64,000 nucleotides of DNA from Candidatus Gastranaerophilales bacterium (GTDB lineage Bacteria; Cyanobacteriota; Vampirovibrionia; Gastranaerophilales; Gastranaerophilaceae): NCBI GenBank assembly GCA_944322845.1, contig CALUQE010000003.1, forward strand, positions 79,582-143,581, read 5' to 3'. Each line of letters starts with the position of its first letter. Position 1 is the stretch's first letter. Shown one piece after another: positions 8,938 through 17,393 of this stretch. A program made the translations under genes and the position numbers. The notes beneath the pieces are model-generated. The model was not told the origin of the DNA and ran no database searches. It saw only the letters and a program-made list of their open reading frames with translations.

Positions 8938-9555
8938 ATGTTTAGATTAATAAAGATTATTTTTAACGCTTTTTTACTCGTCCTTGCAATAATCGGTTTT
9001 AACGCAATAGGCGGTCAAAAATATGTCGAGGCGATAAAGGTAAGCGTAGGGAATTTTATTCAGGAACACGCAATTGAAAGCGCAAAGAAGATCGGAAATT
9101 TTTCGGAACTGCATGAAGAATTCCAGATTGATAATGCCGTTAATCTTGCAGGATACAAAGCTGTCCTTGCAGAGCATAAAGCGTCAGGACAAAAAATGAT
9201 TATTGTAGATTCCGGCAAAAAACCGCTTCTTACCCAGAGTGATATTAAAAGCAACGGCGTGGATAAAAAGCTGAAAGATCTCTCGGAAAAATTTAAATAT
9301 CAGGCAATTACCATAAAAGATATAAAAATCACCGGACGCGGGACTATGAATGTTTACGGAAAAGATGTTCCGTACGCAAAATTTGAAGCAGAAGTCACAA
9401 AACTTCCGTTCTCTGATATTTCAGGTGTTGTGGCAAGTGTAACAACTTCTGACGGCTCGGAAAAACTGGCGCTTTCTATAAGTCAGAAAGACAAATACTC
9501 TCAGCTTATTACAAATGAGTTCTATAAAGGAGTAAAAGAAGGCGGGGGGGGGTAA
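8938..9555 (+). CDS. Hypothetical membrane-anchored protein
   Basis: 205 residues from the ATG at 8938, which has AGGTG six bases upstream; a GTG nine bases earlier overlaps that ribosome binding site and is less likely. One hydrophobic segment at residues 3-22 acts as a signal anchor; the rest is a soluble Lys-rich domain of mixed alpha/beta character. I do not recognise a family. The last residues (EGGGG) and the TAA stop are encoded by a copy of the G-run repeat, so the natural C-terminus may have been replaced by the repeat. Confidence 0.7.
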   Translation: MFRLIKIIFNAFLLVLAIIGFNAIGGQKYVEAIKVSVGNFIQEHAIESAKKIGNFSELHEEFQIDNAVNLAGYKAVLAEHKASGQKMIIVDSGKKPLLTQSDIKSNGVDKKLKDLSEKFKYQAITIKDIKITGRGTMNVYGKDVPYAKFEAEVTKLPFSDISGVVASVTTSDGSEKLALSISQKDKYSQLITNEFYKGVKEGGGG

Positions 9556-9590
9556 ATGTATTGGTTAGTGAATAGTGAGTAGTGAATAGA
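9542..9590 (+). repeat. G-run/TAAATGTATTGG repeat overlapping a gene end
   Basis: A run of eight Gs followed by TAAATGTATTGG, then GTGAATAGTGA and a related GTAGTGAATAG. The G-run and TAA are read as Gly codons and the stop of the preceding gene. The core equals the start of the 57-bp tandem unit at 13915. Confidence 0.6.
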
Positions 9591-9674
9591 AGTGAAAGGT
9601 GAAGAATAAAAGAAATAAAATATTAATTCCCTTCTCAACTCCTAAACTTCTCAACTATAAAGGAATACAAAATT

Positions 9675-10493
9675 ATGAAAAAGATTTTATTAAGTTTTAT
9701 TTTATTGCTGCTGACGGTTAATGCCGGCTATTGCGAAGACAGGTATTCAAAAGATTACCTGCAGAATCACAAGCATTTTGCGATTATGAATCCGATTTCA
9801 GAAAGCATTGCAGAACATATTATTAAATCATCATTGAAAAAAGAAACCGGCGGAAATTACAATGTAAAATTTGAAGGTTACACAACCTCAAGTATTAGAA
9901 AGGGCATATTCAAAAACCTTGAAATTACGGGAGAAAACATTGCACCGGAAGGGATTCCTGTTCCTTATGTACATTTAAGATCTCTAACGGATTACAATTA
10001 TGTAGATTACACAAAAGATCCTGTTGAATTTAAGTCTGACATGAAGTTTTCTTATGAGATGCTTTTGTCAGAAGAAAGCATGAATACCGCCCTGCAGCAT
10101 AAGGATTATAAAAAAGTGCTGGATAAGGTAAATAACCTTGCATATCCTCTTTTCCAGATTACAAAAGTAAGTACAAAAATTCAGAACAACCAGATTTATA
10201 TTCTCACAGAATATAGTTTCCCGATTGCATCAGGAACAAAGGTTCGTGTTTTTGTAGCATCTACAGCTTTTGTTGTTAAAGAAGGTAAAATCAGAGCCGG
10301 AAATATTAAGCTGAACAGCGCGTACGGCAATCTTTCGCTTGAAAAAGTTGCAAATCTGCTAAACCTTGTAAACCCGCTCGAATTCACACTTTCGCTTCTT
10401 GATAAAGACAATTGTGACGGAAAAATTGAAGACATAAATATTGTTGACAACAAAATAAAAATTGATGGTAAAATATTTGTAAAAGGAGATTAA
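9675..10493 (+). CDS. Secreted DUF2993/LmeA-like protein
   Basis: 272 residues with a clear signal peptide (MKKILLSFILLLLTVNAGYC; the Cys at 20 could even be a lipobox-like site). The mature part resembles the LmeA/DUF2993 lipid-binding fold known from cyanobacteria and actinobacteria: an early GIFKNLEITGENI, a long beta-rich middle and a C-terminal KIDGKIFVKG strand. This match is by pattern only. It heads a tight five-gene operon with a GerMN protein, a HicB-like protein, rimI and bioY. AAAGGAA precedes the ATG. An envelope role is inferred from the signal peptide. Confidence 0.55.
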   Translation: MKKILLSFILLLLTVNAGYCEDRYSKDYLQNHKHFAIMNPISESIAEHIIKSSLKKETGGNYNVKFEGYTTSSIRKGIFKNLEITGENIAPEGIPVPYVHLRSLTDYNYVDYTKDPVEFKSDMKFSYEMLLSEESMNTALQHKDYKKVLDKVNNLAYPLFQITKVSTKIQNNQIYILTEYSFPIASGTKVRVFVASTAFVVKEGKIRAGNIKLNSAYGNLSLEKVANLLNLVNPLEFTLSLLDKDNCDGKIEDINIVDNKIKIDGKIFVKGD

Positions 10494-10496
10494 GCC

Positions 10497-11105
10497 ATGA
10501 ATTTTTCTCAAAAACTGGGTTTATTCGTACTTATCGTAATATCTGTTGCGTATGTATATTTTTCATTTTTCAGCAGCGAAGGTTTTCATCTGAATTTCCC
10601 GAACAATGACTCAACTCCGCCGGCAGAAGAGTTGACTCCGATCAGCGGAAATGAAGATTTACCGGAAAATAAACCGGAGAAAAAACATAACTATAAAACC
10701 GTGAAAATTTTTGTCGCAGATTCTAACGGAAACCTGCGCTCACTCAACAGAGAATGCGACACGGAAATAGAAAAGTCCTGCTTTGCTTTCGCAGTTAAAG
10801 AACTTATTGCCGCTCCTACAAGCTGGGAAAAATCAAAGGGCTTAAGTTCCGAAATTCCTACCGGAACAAAAATTTTGTCAATCAGAGAAGGGGACGGAAA
10901 TATTATGATTGATCTTTCTTCAGCTTTTGAAGGCGGAGGCGGGGCTGAAAGCACTTATACAAGAGTTAAGCAGCTTATAAAAACGGCAAAAGCAAATACG
11001 AATCTTCCGGTTTATTTATATATAAACGGCCGTCAGGCAGATGTAATAGGCGGAGAAGGTATTATGATTAAACAGCCGTTAAGTGAGAGGTCTCTGGATG
11101 ACTAA
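10497..11105 (+). CDS. GerMN-domain membrane-anchored protein
   Basis: 202 residues. A transmembrane anchor spans residues 7-26, followed by a Pro/Glu-rich linker and a GerMN (sporulation/germination) domain from about 60: VKIFVADSNGNL, AVKELIAAPT, GTKILSIREGDGNIMIDLSSAF, and LPVYLYINGRQADV. GerMN domains occur in envelope lipoproteins of spore formers and many non-spore formers, where they are thought to bind peptidoglycan or partner proteins. AAGGAG lies just before the ATG, three bases after the previous stop. Confidence 0.75.
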   Translation: MNFSQKLGLFVLIVISVAYVYFSFFSSEGFHLNFPNNDSTPPAEELTPISGNEDLPENKPEKKHNYKTVKIFVADSNGNLRSLNRECDTEIEKSCFAFAVKELIAAPTSWEKSKGLSSEIPTGTKILSIREGDGNIMIDLSSAFEGGGGAESTYTRVKQLIKTAKANTNLPVYLYINGRQADVIGGEGIMIKQPLSERSLDD

Positions 11106-11367
11106 AGATTTGGAATATTATATGAACCTTCCGTGGACACTTATAGAAGGAACCGATCTGGATTTTAACGGAAATCCTTATCATTATATTGAAATAAAAG
11201 AAATTCCGAGTTTTGCATTTTGCGCTAAAACAAGAGAAAAAGCGCTTGAAAATTACAAAAAACAGTTAAGACTTTCGCTGATGCTCATGCTGGAGGACGG
11301 CGACAGAATTATTGAACCCGGCGAAGAAACCGAAGATGATATTGATTGGGAAAGCATATGTCCGTAG
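11098..11367 (+). CDS. Solitary HicB-like protein
   Basis: 89 residues from ATG 11098, which has GAGAGG upstream and overlaps the previous stop by 8 nt; a GTG at 11083 is possible but weaker. The pattern YYMNLPWTLIEG, then a short beta hairpin, TREKALENYKKQL and LEDGDRIIEPGEE follows the HicB partial RNase-H fold (YYxxLPY..., TxEEAlen, ledG..ip.P). HicB proteins normally neutralise the HicA mRNA interferase. No hicA is next to it and the C-terminal DNA-binding part is missing, so it probably has another role in this housekeeping operon. Confidence 0.55.
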   Translation: MTKDLEYYMNLPWTLIEGTDLDFNGNPYHYIEIKEIPSFAFCAKTREKALENYKKQLRLSLMLMLEDGDRIIEPGEETEDDIDWESICP

Positions 11368-11894
11368 TAAAATTATCTAAAATTTTTATATCGCGTATGA
11401 CCAAAGAAGATGTGGAAAGTGTTGTTGCTATTGAAGAAGAAGCATACGGTAAACACCACTGGGCAAAGTCTTCGTTTTACGACGAAATGTCTAACACTCT
11501 TGCAAAATACTATACGGCGAAAACGGCTGATGGAGAGCTTGTCGGATATGCGGGAACTTGGCATATTCTGGAGGAAGGACATATTACTACAATTGCGGTA
11601 AAAAACGATTATTTAAGAAATCATATCGGTGAGGCTCTTATTCATCAAATTGTAGAAGACTGCTACAAAGACGGAGTTAAGTACTTAACGCTTGAAGTCA
11701 GAACCTCTAATATTCCGGCAATTAAGCTTTATGAAAAATACGGATTCCAGTCTCTGGGAACAAGAAAGGGATATTATCAGGACAATAATGAAGATGCACT
11801 TATTATGTGGACTGAAAATATTTTCTATGACAAATTTAAGACAAAGTATATCGAAAACATCGAAAAATTGAAAACACTTATTGATATCAAATGA
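11358..11894 (+). CDS. rimI: GNAT acetyltransferase, RimI type
   Basis: 178 residues from the ATG at 11358 (10-nt overlap with the previous stop). The GNAT core is complete: EEEAYGKHHWAKSSFYDEM, ITTIAVKNDYLRNHIGEALI (acetyl-CoA loop, variant of R-x-x-G-x-G/A), LEVRTSNIPAIKLYEKYGF and the typical RimI ending region with YYQDNNEDALIMW. RimI acetylates the N-terminus of ribosomal protein S18 and possibly other proteins. A 30-residue helical tail is added. The last codons overlap bioY by 4 nt. Confidence 0.85.
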   Translation: MSVVKLSKIFISRMTKEDVESVVAIEEEAYGKHHWAKSSFYDEMSNTLAKYYTAKTADGELVGYAGTWHILEEGHITTIAVKNDYLRNHIGEALIHQIVEDCYKDGVKYLTLEVRTSNIPAIKLYEKYGFQSLGTRKGYYQDNNEDALIMWTENIFYDKFKTKYIENIEKLKTLIDIK

Positions 11895-12568
11895 GCAAGC
11901 GCATAGAAAAACAAATTAACAGTTTCAAATACAAAGGTGAGCCGATAAAAATTACGCTCGGCACGCTTATTTTGACCTGTCTTTGCGTTTTGCTTATCAT
12001 TGTTGCAACCTTTACTCAGGTAACTTTGAAACATCCGTATTTTCCGCTGGATACATTTACTTTTCTGGCAGGAGATGTAAGTGATTATGAAATTATTCAT
12101 CACTTTATAAAAAGTTATAAATACATTCCGCAAATTCCCGTAGTATTTTTTATTGTAGCGCTTCTCGGCAGAAAATTCGGCATCTTATCAATTTTGATGT
12201 ACATAGGATTGGGTCTGTTTTTCCCGATTTTTGCACTCGGAGGCGGCTTAAGCTATATGTTTGAATACGGATTCGGGTATATTTTAGCGTTTATTCCCGC
12301 AATTTTCTTTGCAGGAACGCTTCTTAAAGGCAAAACGGATTTTCTGAGAGTATTTTTAATCTCAATAATCGGTGTTTTAACTATACATGTTCTCGGAATT
12401 TTGTATATGCTCTTTGTTGCAACATTAAGACACGCTCCGATGGATCTTGTTACAAGCTGGATAACTTCCCAGAGCGGTATTAAGATTCTATATGACGTAT
12501 TCTTCTCAATGATAGGGATTTTTCTCGGGCGGCAAACAAGAAAACTTCTCTGGCTTGTTATGTGTTAA
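11891..12568 (+). CDS. bioY: BioY-family biotin transporter substrate-binding subunit
   Basis: 225 residues with about six membrane helices. The family core is easy to see: IPQIPVVFFIVALLGRKFG, ILMYIGLGLFFPIFALGGGL and a GYILAFIPAIFFAG helix. BioY is the S component that captures biotin and works with an ECF energy module or alone. No ATPase (bioM/ecfA) or bioN/ecfT gene is nearby. It has a 35-residue cytoplasmic N-terminal extension. It is last in its operon, overlapping rimI by 4 nt (ATGA), and is followed by a strong terminator. Confidence 0.82.
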   Translation: MSKRIEKQINSFKYKGEPIKITLGTLILTCLCVLLIIVATFTQVTLKHPYFPLDTFTFLAGDVSDYEIIHHFIKSYKYIPQIPVVFFIVALLGRKFGILSILMYIGLGLFFPIFALGGGLSYMFEYGFGYILAFIPAIFFAGTLLKGKTDFLRVFLISIIGVLTIHVLGILYMLFVATLRHAPMDLVTSWITSQSGIKILYDVFFSMIGIFLGRQTRKLLWLVMC

Positions 12569-12583
12569 TAAGTTTTATTTAAT

Positions 12584-12616
12584 AAAAAAACAGGGCTTTT
12601 TAAAGCCCTGTTTTTT
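12584..12616. terminator. Bidirectional terminator between bioY and pgk
   Basis: AAAAAACAGGGCTTT paired with AAAGCCCTGTTTTTT. The A-run on one side and T-run on the other let it serve both convergent genes. Confidence 0.9.
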
Positions 12617-12635
12617 GTTTTTAATTCTAAAAACC

Positions 12636-13832
12636 TTACTTGTCATCCAATGCAGCAACACCCGGAAGAACTTTTCCTTCGATAAATTCAAGAGAAGCAC
12701 CGCCGCCTGTTGATACGTGAGTGAAATCTTCCGCCTTGAAGAACTTCTTAGCTGCAGAAACAGAATCACCGCCGCCGATAACTGAAGTAGCACCTTCTTT
12801 TGTAGCTTCTACGATAGCTTCCAATACAGCCTTTGTACCTTCTGCAAATTTAGGATTTTCAAAAGCACCTACAGGACCGTTCATAAGAATAGTTTTTGAA
12901 GATTTCAAAACTTCTGCAAAAGCTTTTCTTGAATCAGGACCTGCATCAACACCTTCAAATCCGTCAGGGATTTCATCAATCTTAACGAATTTGTTAGTAC
13001 CGTTGCCTGAAAAATCATCTGTTACAAGAACATCAGTTGCCATTACAAGCTTAACGCCTTTTTCCTGAGCTTTCTTTTCAATAGCTTTTGCAACATCTAA
13101 CTGGTCATCTTCGCAAATTGAATTACCGATTTTGCCGCCGTTAGCTTTAACAAATGTATAAGCCATACCGCCGCCGATAATCATATTGTCAACTTTGTCA
13201 AGAAGATTTTCTAAAACACCGATTTTAGAAGAAACTTTTGCACCGCCTACAACTGCAGTAAAAGGTCTTGTAGGGTTATCAAGAGCTTGAGATAAGCATC
13301 TGATTTCTTTTTCCATCAACAGACCTGAAACAGCCGGCTTAAGAATTTTTGCAAGCTTAGCTGTAGAAGTGTGGTTTCTGTGAGCTGCGCCGAAAGCGTC
13401 ATTTACATAGAAATCACCTAATTTTGCAAGTTCTTCCGCAAAAGTCATATCATCATCTTTTGCTTCTTCTGCTTTGTAGTAACGAATGTTTTCCAACAAA
13501 GCAATCTGACCGTCAACTAATTTGTCAACATAAGGTTTTGCTTCTTCAACAGAAGGTATAAATACGATTTCTTCGCCAAAAACTTTTGTCATATATTTAG
13601 CAACCGGAGCAAGAGAAAATTCAGGGTTCTTTTCTCCTTTTGGTCTGCCAAGGTGAGCCATAAGAACAATCTTAGCACCTTTATCTTTTAAAAACTTAAC
13701 GGTAGGTACGATAGCCTGAATACGGGTATCGTCAGTTACATTTTTGTTTTCATCCAAAGGTACGTTAACATCAACTCTTACGAGAGCTACTTTACCTTTA
13801 ATGTCTCCTAAATCTTTAATTGATTTTTTCAT
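12636..13832 (-). CDS. pgk: Phosphoglycerate kinase
   Basis: 398 residues, normal length. N-terminal signature VALVRVDVNVPLDE, VLMAHLGRPKG, the GGAKVSSKIGVL hinge, IIGGGMAYTF and the nucleotide-binding ending TSVIGGGDSVSAAKKF with FTHVSTGGGASLEF are all present. It transfers the acyl phosphate of 1,3-bisphosphoglycerate to ADP in glycolysis. The start has AAAGGAAA upstream. It is a single-gene unit between a terminator and its own promoter. Codon choice is even and GCA/AAA-rich, as expected for a highly expressed gene. Confidence 0.98.
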   Translation of the reverse strand: MKKSIKDLGDIKGKVALVRVDVNVPLDENKNVTDDTRIQAIVPTVKFLKDKGAKIVLMAHLGRPKGEKNPEFSLAPVAKYMTKVFGEEIVFIPSVEEAKPYVDKLVDGQIALLENIRYYKAEEAKDDDMTFAEELAKLGDFYVNDAFGAAHRNHTSTAKLAKILKPAVSGLLMEKEIRCLSQALDNPTRPFTAVVGGAKVSSKIGVLENLLDKVDNMIIGGGMAYTFVKANGGKIGNSICEDDQLDVAKAIEKKAQEKGVKLVMATDVLVTDDFSGNGTNKFVKIDEIPDGFEGVDAGPDSRKAFAEVLKSSKTILMNGPVGAFENPKFAEGTKAVLEAIVEATKEGATSVIGGGDSVSAAKKFFKAEDFTHVSTGGGASLEFIEGKVLPGVAALDDK

Positions 13833-13878
13833 AGGTTTTTCCTTTCTTTATAAAAAAACACTCTCTTTTTGCAACTCA

Positions 13879-13907
13879 ATTATAGTAAAAACACAACTTC
13901 CGGTAAA
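13879..13907 (-). promoter_or_regulatory. Probable pgk promoter
   Basis: On the minus strand, TTTACC (13907-13902), a 17-bp spacer and a perfect TATAAT (13884-13879), about 45 bases before the pgk start. The -35 box is weak and abuts the G-run of the tandem repeat. Confidence 0.5.
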
Positions 13908-13910
13908 GGG

Positions 13911-14106
13911 GGGGGGTAAATGTATTGGCTGTTAAGTGAGACTACAGGCTTAACGCCATTGCCGGGGGAGTGGTAAATGTATTGGCTGTTAAGTGAGACT
14001 ACAGGCTTAACGCCATTGCCGGGGGAGTGGTAAATGTATTTGGCTGGCAGGTGGAACTACAAATTTGGTGTCATTGCGGGGCGGGGTAATGTAGTAGGCT
14101 GTTAAG
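13911..14106 (+). repeat. 57-bp tandem repeat, about 3.4 copies
   Basis: Unit starts lie at 13915, 13972, 14029 and 14085. The first two units are identical over 57 bp, the third is diverged and the fourth is cut after about 22 bp. Each begins GGTAAATGTATTGGCTG after a G-run and contains a small inverted repeat (GTTAAG...CTTAAC). There are no spacers of varying sequence, so this is not CRISPR. It fills most of the 435-bp gap between pgk and the TPR gene. Confidence 0.9.
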
Positions 14107-14110
14107 AAAT

Positions 14111-14143
14111 GTAGGGTGGGTACGCTTACGCTTTGCCCACCTA
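14111..14143. repeat. GGTGGG...CCCACC palindromic element
   Basis: GTAGGGTGGG, a short centre rich in CGCTTACGC, then GCCCACCTA. Elements built on GGTGGGC/GCCCACC are common between genes in cyanobacteria and some proteobacteria. It lies directly after the tandem repeat. Confidence 0.55.
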
Positions 14144-14267
14144 AAAAGTAGATTGCGGCACTTGCTCTGCAATAACTTTTTCTTATCCTTTTTTTGCAGG
14201 ATAAAATCTAATATTAAACGTGGTATGATATGGTTTAAGTTAGATATAGTACAAATTTGAGGATAAT

Positions 14268-15974
14268 ATGCAAGTTTCAAAACGTTTGGTAGTAAGAAAA
14301 GAAATTCCGATGGATAATTCCAAAGACCTGATCACGTCTATGGATGTTGCAATGGCAGAATATTATTGCAAAAACAATAATTACGAAAGAGGGCTTGAAA
14401 TATACAGGGAGGCTATTTCAAGCATAACTGATGAAGCTGAAAGAAACAGCGTTATTACTCAATACATAAATCAGGCAATACACTACGCACAAAAATTAAA
14501 TCTTGATAAAAAGTATATTGAGGCTATAGAACAGTACCGGAATATAATGAAATATTCAGGTTTTCCGATAAACATTTATAAAAATATCGGACTTTGCATG
14601 AAGTCAATAGGAAATGCCGATCTGGCCATCAAATTCCTTAAACGCTTTGAAGAAATTTCTCCGGATAAAGAAGACGTCTACGTATATCTTGCAGACCTCA
14701 CATACACTGATATCAAGGATAACAAAAAGGCTATCGAATACTACGAAAAAGCACTTGCAAAGAATCCTAATAACTTTTCAATCTACAATATGCTCGGACA
14801 CTTATACTCCACATGTTATCAGGATAAATATAAAGAAAAACAGATTGACTATCTTACAAAAGCTTACGAACTTGCTCCGAATAACAGAATTATTGTCAAA
14901 AACCTTGCTTATGTATACGGTAAATTTGATGAAATACAAAAAGCAGATGAATTTTATTCAAAACTTATGTACCTGAATCCGACACATTCGGATTTACACG
15001 CATACGGTGCATATCTTGTTCGCCACCAGCGTTTCTCGGAAGGCTTTAAATTCCTGCAGCACAGATTCCAGAAAGAAGATTTAAAAAATGTTGCCTTCCC
15101 GCAGCTATTCTCTTCTAAAAAGAAAAAGTGGAACATAAAAGTTGACATAAAAGATAAGCGCATACTTGTACATTTTGAACAAGGTTTTGGTGACTCTATT
15201 ATGTTTATACGATTCATTGACGAACTCAAAAAGATGTGTAAAGAAGTTTCTGTTGTTGTTCAAAGGCAGCTTATAGAATTGTTTAAAGATTCAAAGCTCG
15301 GCGTTGAAATTTATACGGAAGATCAAATTCCAAGCATAAATTATGATTATTGGATTCCGATGATGGATCTGCCGATTGTATGCGAAACTAAGCCAAGCAC
15401 TATTCCAAAAGCCGGCGGATATTTGAAAGTTCCAAAAACAAAAATCAACGCCTATAAGAAAGAACACATCAACGACAATGATAAAATCAAAATCGGTATT
15501 GCTTACGAAGGTACTCTTGCCTCCAAAGAAACAGACAGAGACATTCCGCTGCACTTCCTGTACCCGTTGATGGAACTTCCGGATGTTGAAGTATACAGTT
15601 TTCAGGTTGATGATTTAACCAATCAGATGGACAGAATTCCGCCGGAGGCAAAACTCACCAGACTCGGAAGAACCTTTAAGAACTGGGAAGACACTGCCTG
15701 CGCAATGAAATGTATGGATTTAATGGTAACAACCGATAACGGTGTTATGAACCTTGCCGGTGCACTGGGCGTTAAAACATTCGGTCTATTTAACAGAATT
15801 GTTGAATGGAGATGGTTTAAAGTTGAAGGTGATGATATCGCCTGGTACAAGAGCATTAAACCGTTCCAGTGCCCGACATCAGGAGCCTGGGATGTTCCTG
15901 TCGGAAAAGTTATGGAAGAAGTTGAAAAAATGAGATGCCAAAAAGTTGCAGAGAAGATTAAAGGTAAAATCTAA
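14268..15974 (+). CDS. TPR protein with GT9-like glycosyltransferase domain
   Basis: 568 residues. Residues about 10-260 are tetratricopeptide-type helical repeats (for example NNKKAIEYYEKALAKNPNNF and YLTKAYELAPNNRIIVKNLA). From about 295 follows a domain like the heptosyltransferase-type GT9 fold found at the end of many TPR proteins: RILVHFEQGFGDSIMFIRF, YWIPMMDLPI, and VTTDNGVMNLAGALGVKTFGL near the end, where donor nucleotide binds in relatives. It probably transfers a sugar to a protein or surface glycan; the target is unknown. GAGGATA precedes the ATG. It is convergent with the AAA gene only 8 bp away. Confidence 0.75.
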   Translation: MQVSKRLVVRKEIPMDNSKDLITSMDVAMAEYYCKNNNYERGLEIYREAISSITDEAERNSVITQYINQAIHYAQKLNLDKKYIEAIEQYRNIMKYSGFPINIYKNIGLCMKSIGNADLAIKFLKRFEEISPDKEDVYVYLADLTYTDIKDNKKAIEYYEKALAKNPNNFSIYNMLGHLYSTCYQDKYKEKQIDYLTKAYELAPNNRIIVKNLAYVYGKFDEIQKADEFYSKLMYLNPTHSDLHAYGAYLVRHQRFSEGFKFLQHRFQKEDLKNVAFPQLFSSKKKKWNIKVDIKDKRILVHFEQGFGDSIMFIRFIDELKKMCKEVSVVVQRQLIELFKDSKLGVEIYTEDQIPSINYDYWIPMMDLPIVCETKPSTIPKAGGYLKVPKTKINAYKKEHINDNDKIKIGIAYEGTLASKETDRDIPLHFLYPLMELPDVEVYSFQVDDLTNQMDRIPPEAKLTRLGRTFKNWEDTACAMKCMDLMVTTDNGVMNLAGALGVKTFGLFNRIVEWRWFKVEGDDIAWYKSIKPFQCPTSGAWDVPVGKVMEEVEKMRCQKVAEKIKGKI

Positions 15975-15982
15975 TAATTTGC

Positions 15983-17311
15983 CTAGTGTTTAGAAAATAA
16001 CACTGCCAGTTTTTGCCAGAATGTTAATTTTCCTACAGGGTCATTATTACTGCCGCTTCCGCTGCCTTTTTTCACATCCATAAGTTTATTGGTTTTGCTT
16101 GCAGCTTCACCGTTCATCTTCATTGCCTCCTGAAGATATTTAACCTTAAACGGATGTTTCTTTAGGTCGGAATCGGAGACTTTTTTCAAAGAACTTCCGA
16201 AAATCTTTCCGGCTTCTTTAGCAATAAGTTCAACTTCACCGTTTGAATAACCTTCTCTTTCAAGTTTACTTACAAAACTCTTAAATTCACTGCTCTTAAA
16301 GAATTTGTCTTTATCTATCGCGCCGATATCTTTAAGGTACATTTCCAGTAAAGCGCTTATCTGTTTCTTATTAGGAAGCGGAACTTCGATTTTGTTATTA
16401 AATCTTCTTAATGCAATCGGATCTACAATTCCGTTTTTCGGATGATAGTTAGAAGTTGCAATAACAGTTACGTTAGCGCATTTATCTCTGAGCTTATCAA
16501 GACCGGTCAAGACAGCTGCTCTTGATTTTGCAACTTCTTCCGCGCCGTGCTGGCCGTCAGGAACTTTTCTCATAACCGCATCAATTTCATCAATACAGAC
16601 AACAAACTTTTTGTCTTTTTGTGCATTTGCTTTTGCTATTATCTCGTCAAAGCAGCTGCTGATTCTCATACTTGCAGCATCTTTGTACGGAGAACCCAGA
16701 TCAGGATACTTAATACATGTGAACATAGAGCCTGTTTCCTGTGCAAATTGTTTTGCGACATAAGTTTTACCTGTACCGCCGTGGCCGTATAAGTACATAA
16801 TATCAATGTTATTGCCGACTCCGCCCCATTTTTTTGCATCGTCTGACAACCCCAGGTTGGAAATTATATTATCAAAAGCTTTTTTAAGTGATTTTGCAGT
16901 TGTCTTGGAATCCAGAGGTGCAACGGTTTTTTGAGTTCCAAAATCTTCCCATTTCAAATTAACTTTTGTCAGAGCTTTCAATTCATCATTAGCATGGTTT
17001 CCGGCAGCAGCCGCCTTTCCAAACTTTTTTAACCCGATAGCTCCAAGTACGCCGAGCGCCGCAGTTGTTAAAAATCCTAATGCGATTCCCACCTGTGCTG
17101 CAACTCCGACTTTATTCCAGTTTTGCTGTGATTTTGCCTGTTTTTCCGCTCTCTGTTCCGCCATAGCCTGCATCATAAAAACATCATCCGCCGGCATTTC
17201 CTGAGGCATCGGAGGGGTGTATCTGTTATTGTAGTTTACATTGTTAACGGGAATTGCTGCCGCCTGAGCATCCGCTTTGAATCTGATATTGTTGTTTAAC
17301 TGCATTGTCAT
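15983..17311 (-). CDS. Membrane-anchored AAA+ ATPase with N-terminal FKA motif
   Basis: 442 residues. Order: a short head with NNNIRFKADAQ, a Pro/Met-rich stretch, a hydrophobic membrane segment at about 70-92, then one AAA+ domain with Walker A GHGGTGKT (176-183), Walker B FVVCIDEIDAV, a sensor-1 ATSN and an arginine finger region ALRRFNNKIEVPLP, ending in a Ser/Gly tail. It resembles single-domain AAA ATPases of the spastin/FtsH class but has no zinc protease domain. AGGTGA lies upstream of the first ATG. A related gene sits immediately upstream on the same strand. Function unknown; remodelling of membrane proteins is a guess from the architecture. Confidence 0.75.
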   Translation of the reverse strand: MTMQLNNNIRFKADAQAAAIPVNNVNYNNRYTPPMPQEMPADDVFMMQAMAEQRAEKQAKSQQNWNKVGVAAQVGIALGFLTTAALGVLGAIGLKKFGKAAAAGNHANDELKALTKVNLKWEDFGTQKTVAPLDSKTTAKSLKKAFDNIISNLGLSDDAKKWGGVGNNIDIMYLYGHGGTGKTYVAKQFAQETGSMFTCIKYPDLGSPYKDAASMRISSCFDEIIAKANAQKDKKFVVCIDEIDAVMRKVPDGQHGAEEVAKSRAAVLTGLDKLRDKCANVTVIATSNYHPKNGIVDPIALRRFNNKIEVPLPNKKQISALLEMYLKDIGAIDKDKFFKSSEFKSFVSKLEREGYSNGEVELIAKEAGKIFGSSLKKVSDSDLKKHPFKVKYLQEAMKMNGEAASKTNKLMDVKKGSGSGSNNDPVGKLTFWQKLAVLFSKH

Positions 17312-17349
17312 AATAATTTCACCTAAAAAATTAAACCTTCATAATTTAT

Positions 17350-17375
17350 ATAAAACAATTTTCTGACAAAAATTG
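17350..17375 (-). terminator. Likely terminator of the upstream AAA gene
   Basis: Read on the minus strand: CAATTTT, a short loop, AAAATTG and then TTTTAT. The stem is AT-rich and therefore weak. Confidence 0.45.
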
Positions 17376-17393
17376 CCTTTTTGTTACATTATT

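Noticed and set aside
12721..13068. 115-codon plus-strand frame opposite pgk
   Set aside because: It is the antisense shadow of pgk; Ser/Thr/Pro-rich translation is typical of that.
13911..14106. Tandem repeats as a possible CRISPR array
   Set aside because: The whole 57-bp unit repeats without unique spacers, and no cas gene is present in the window.
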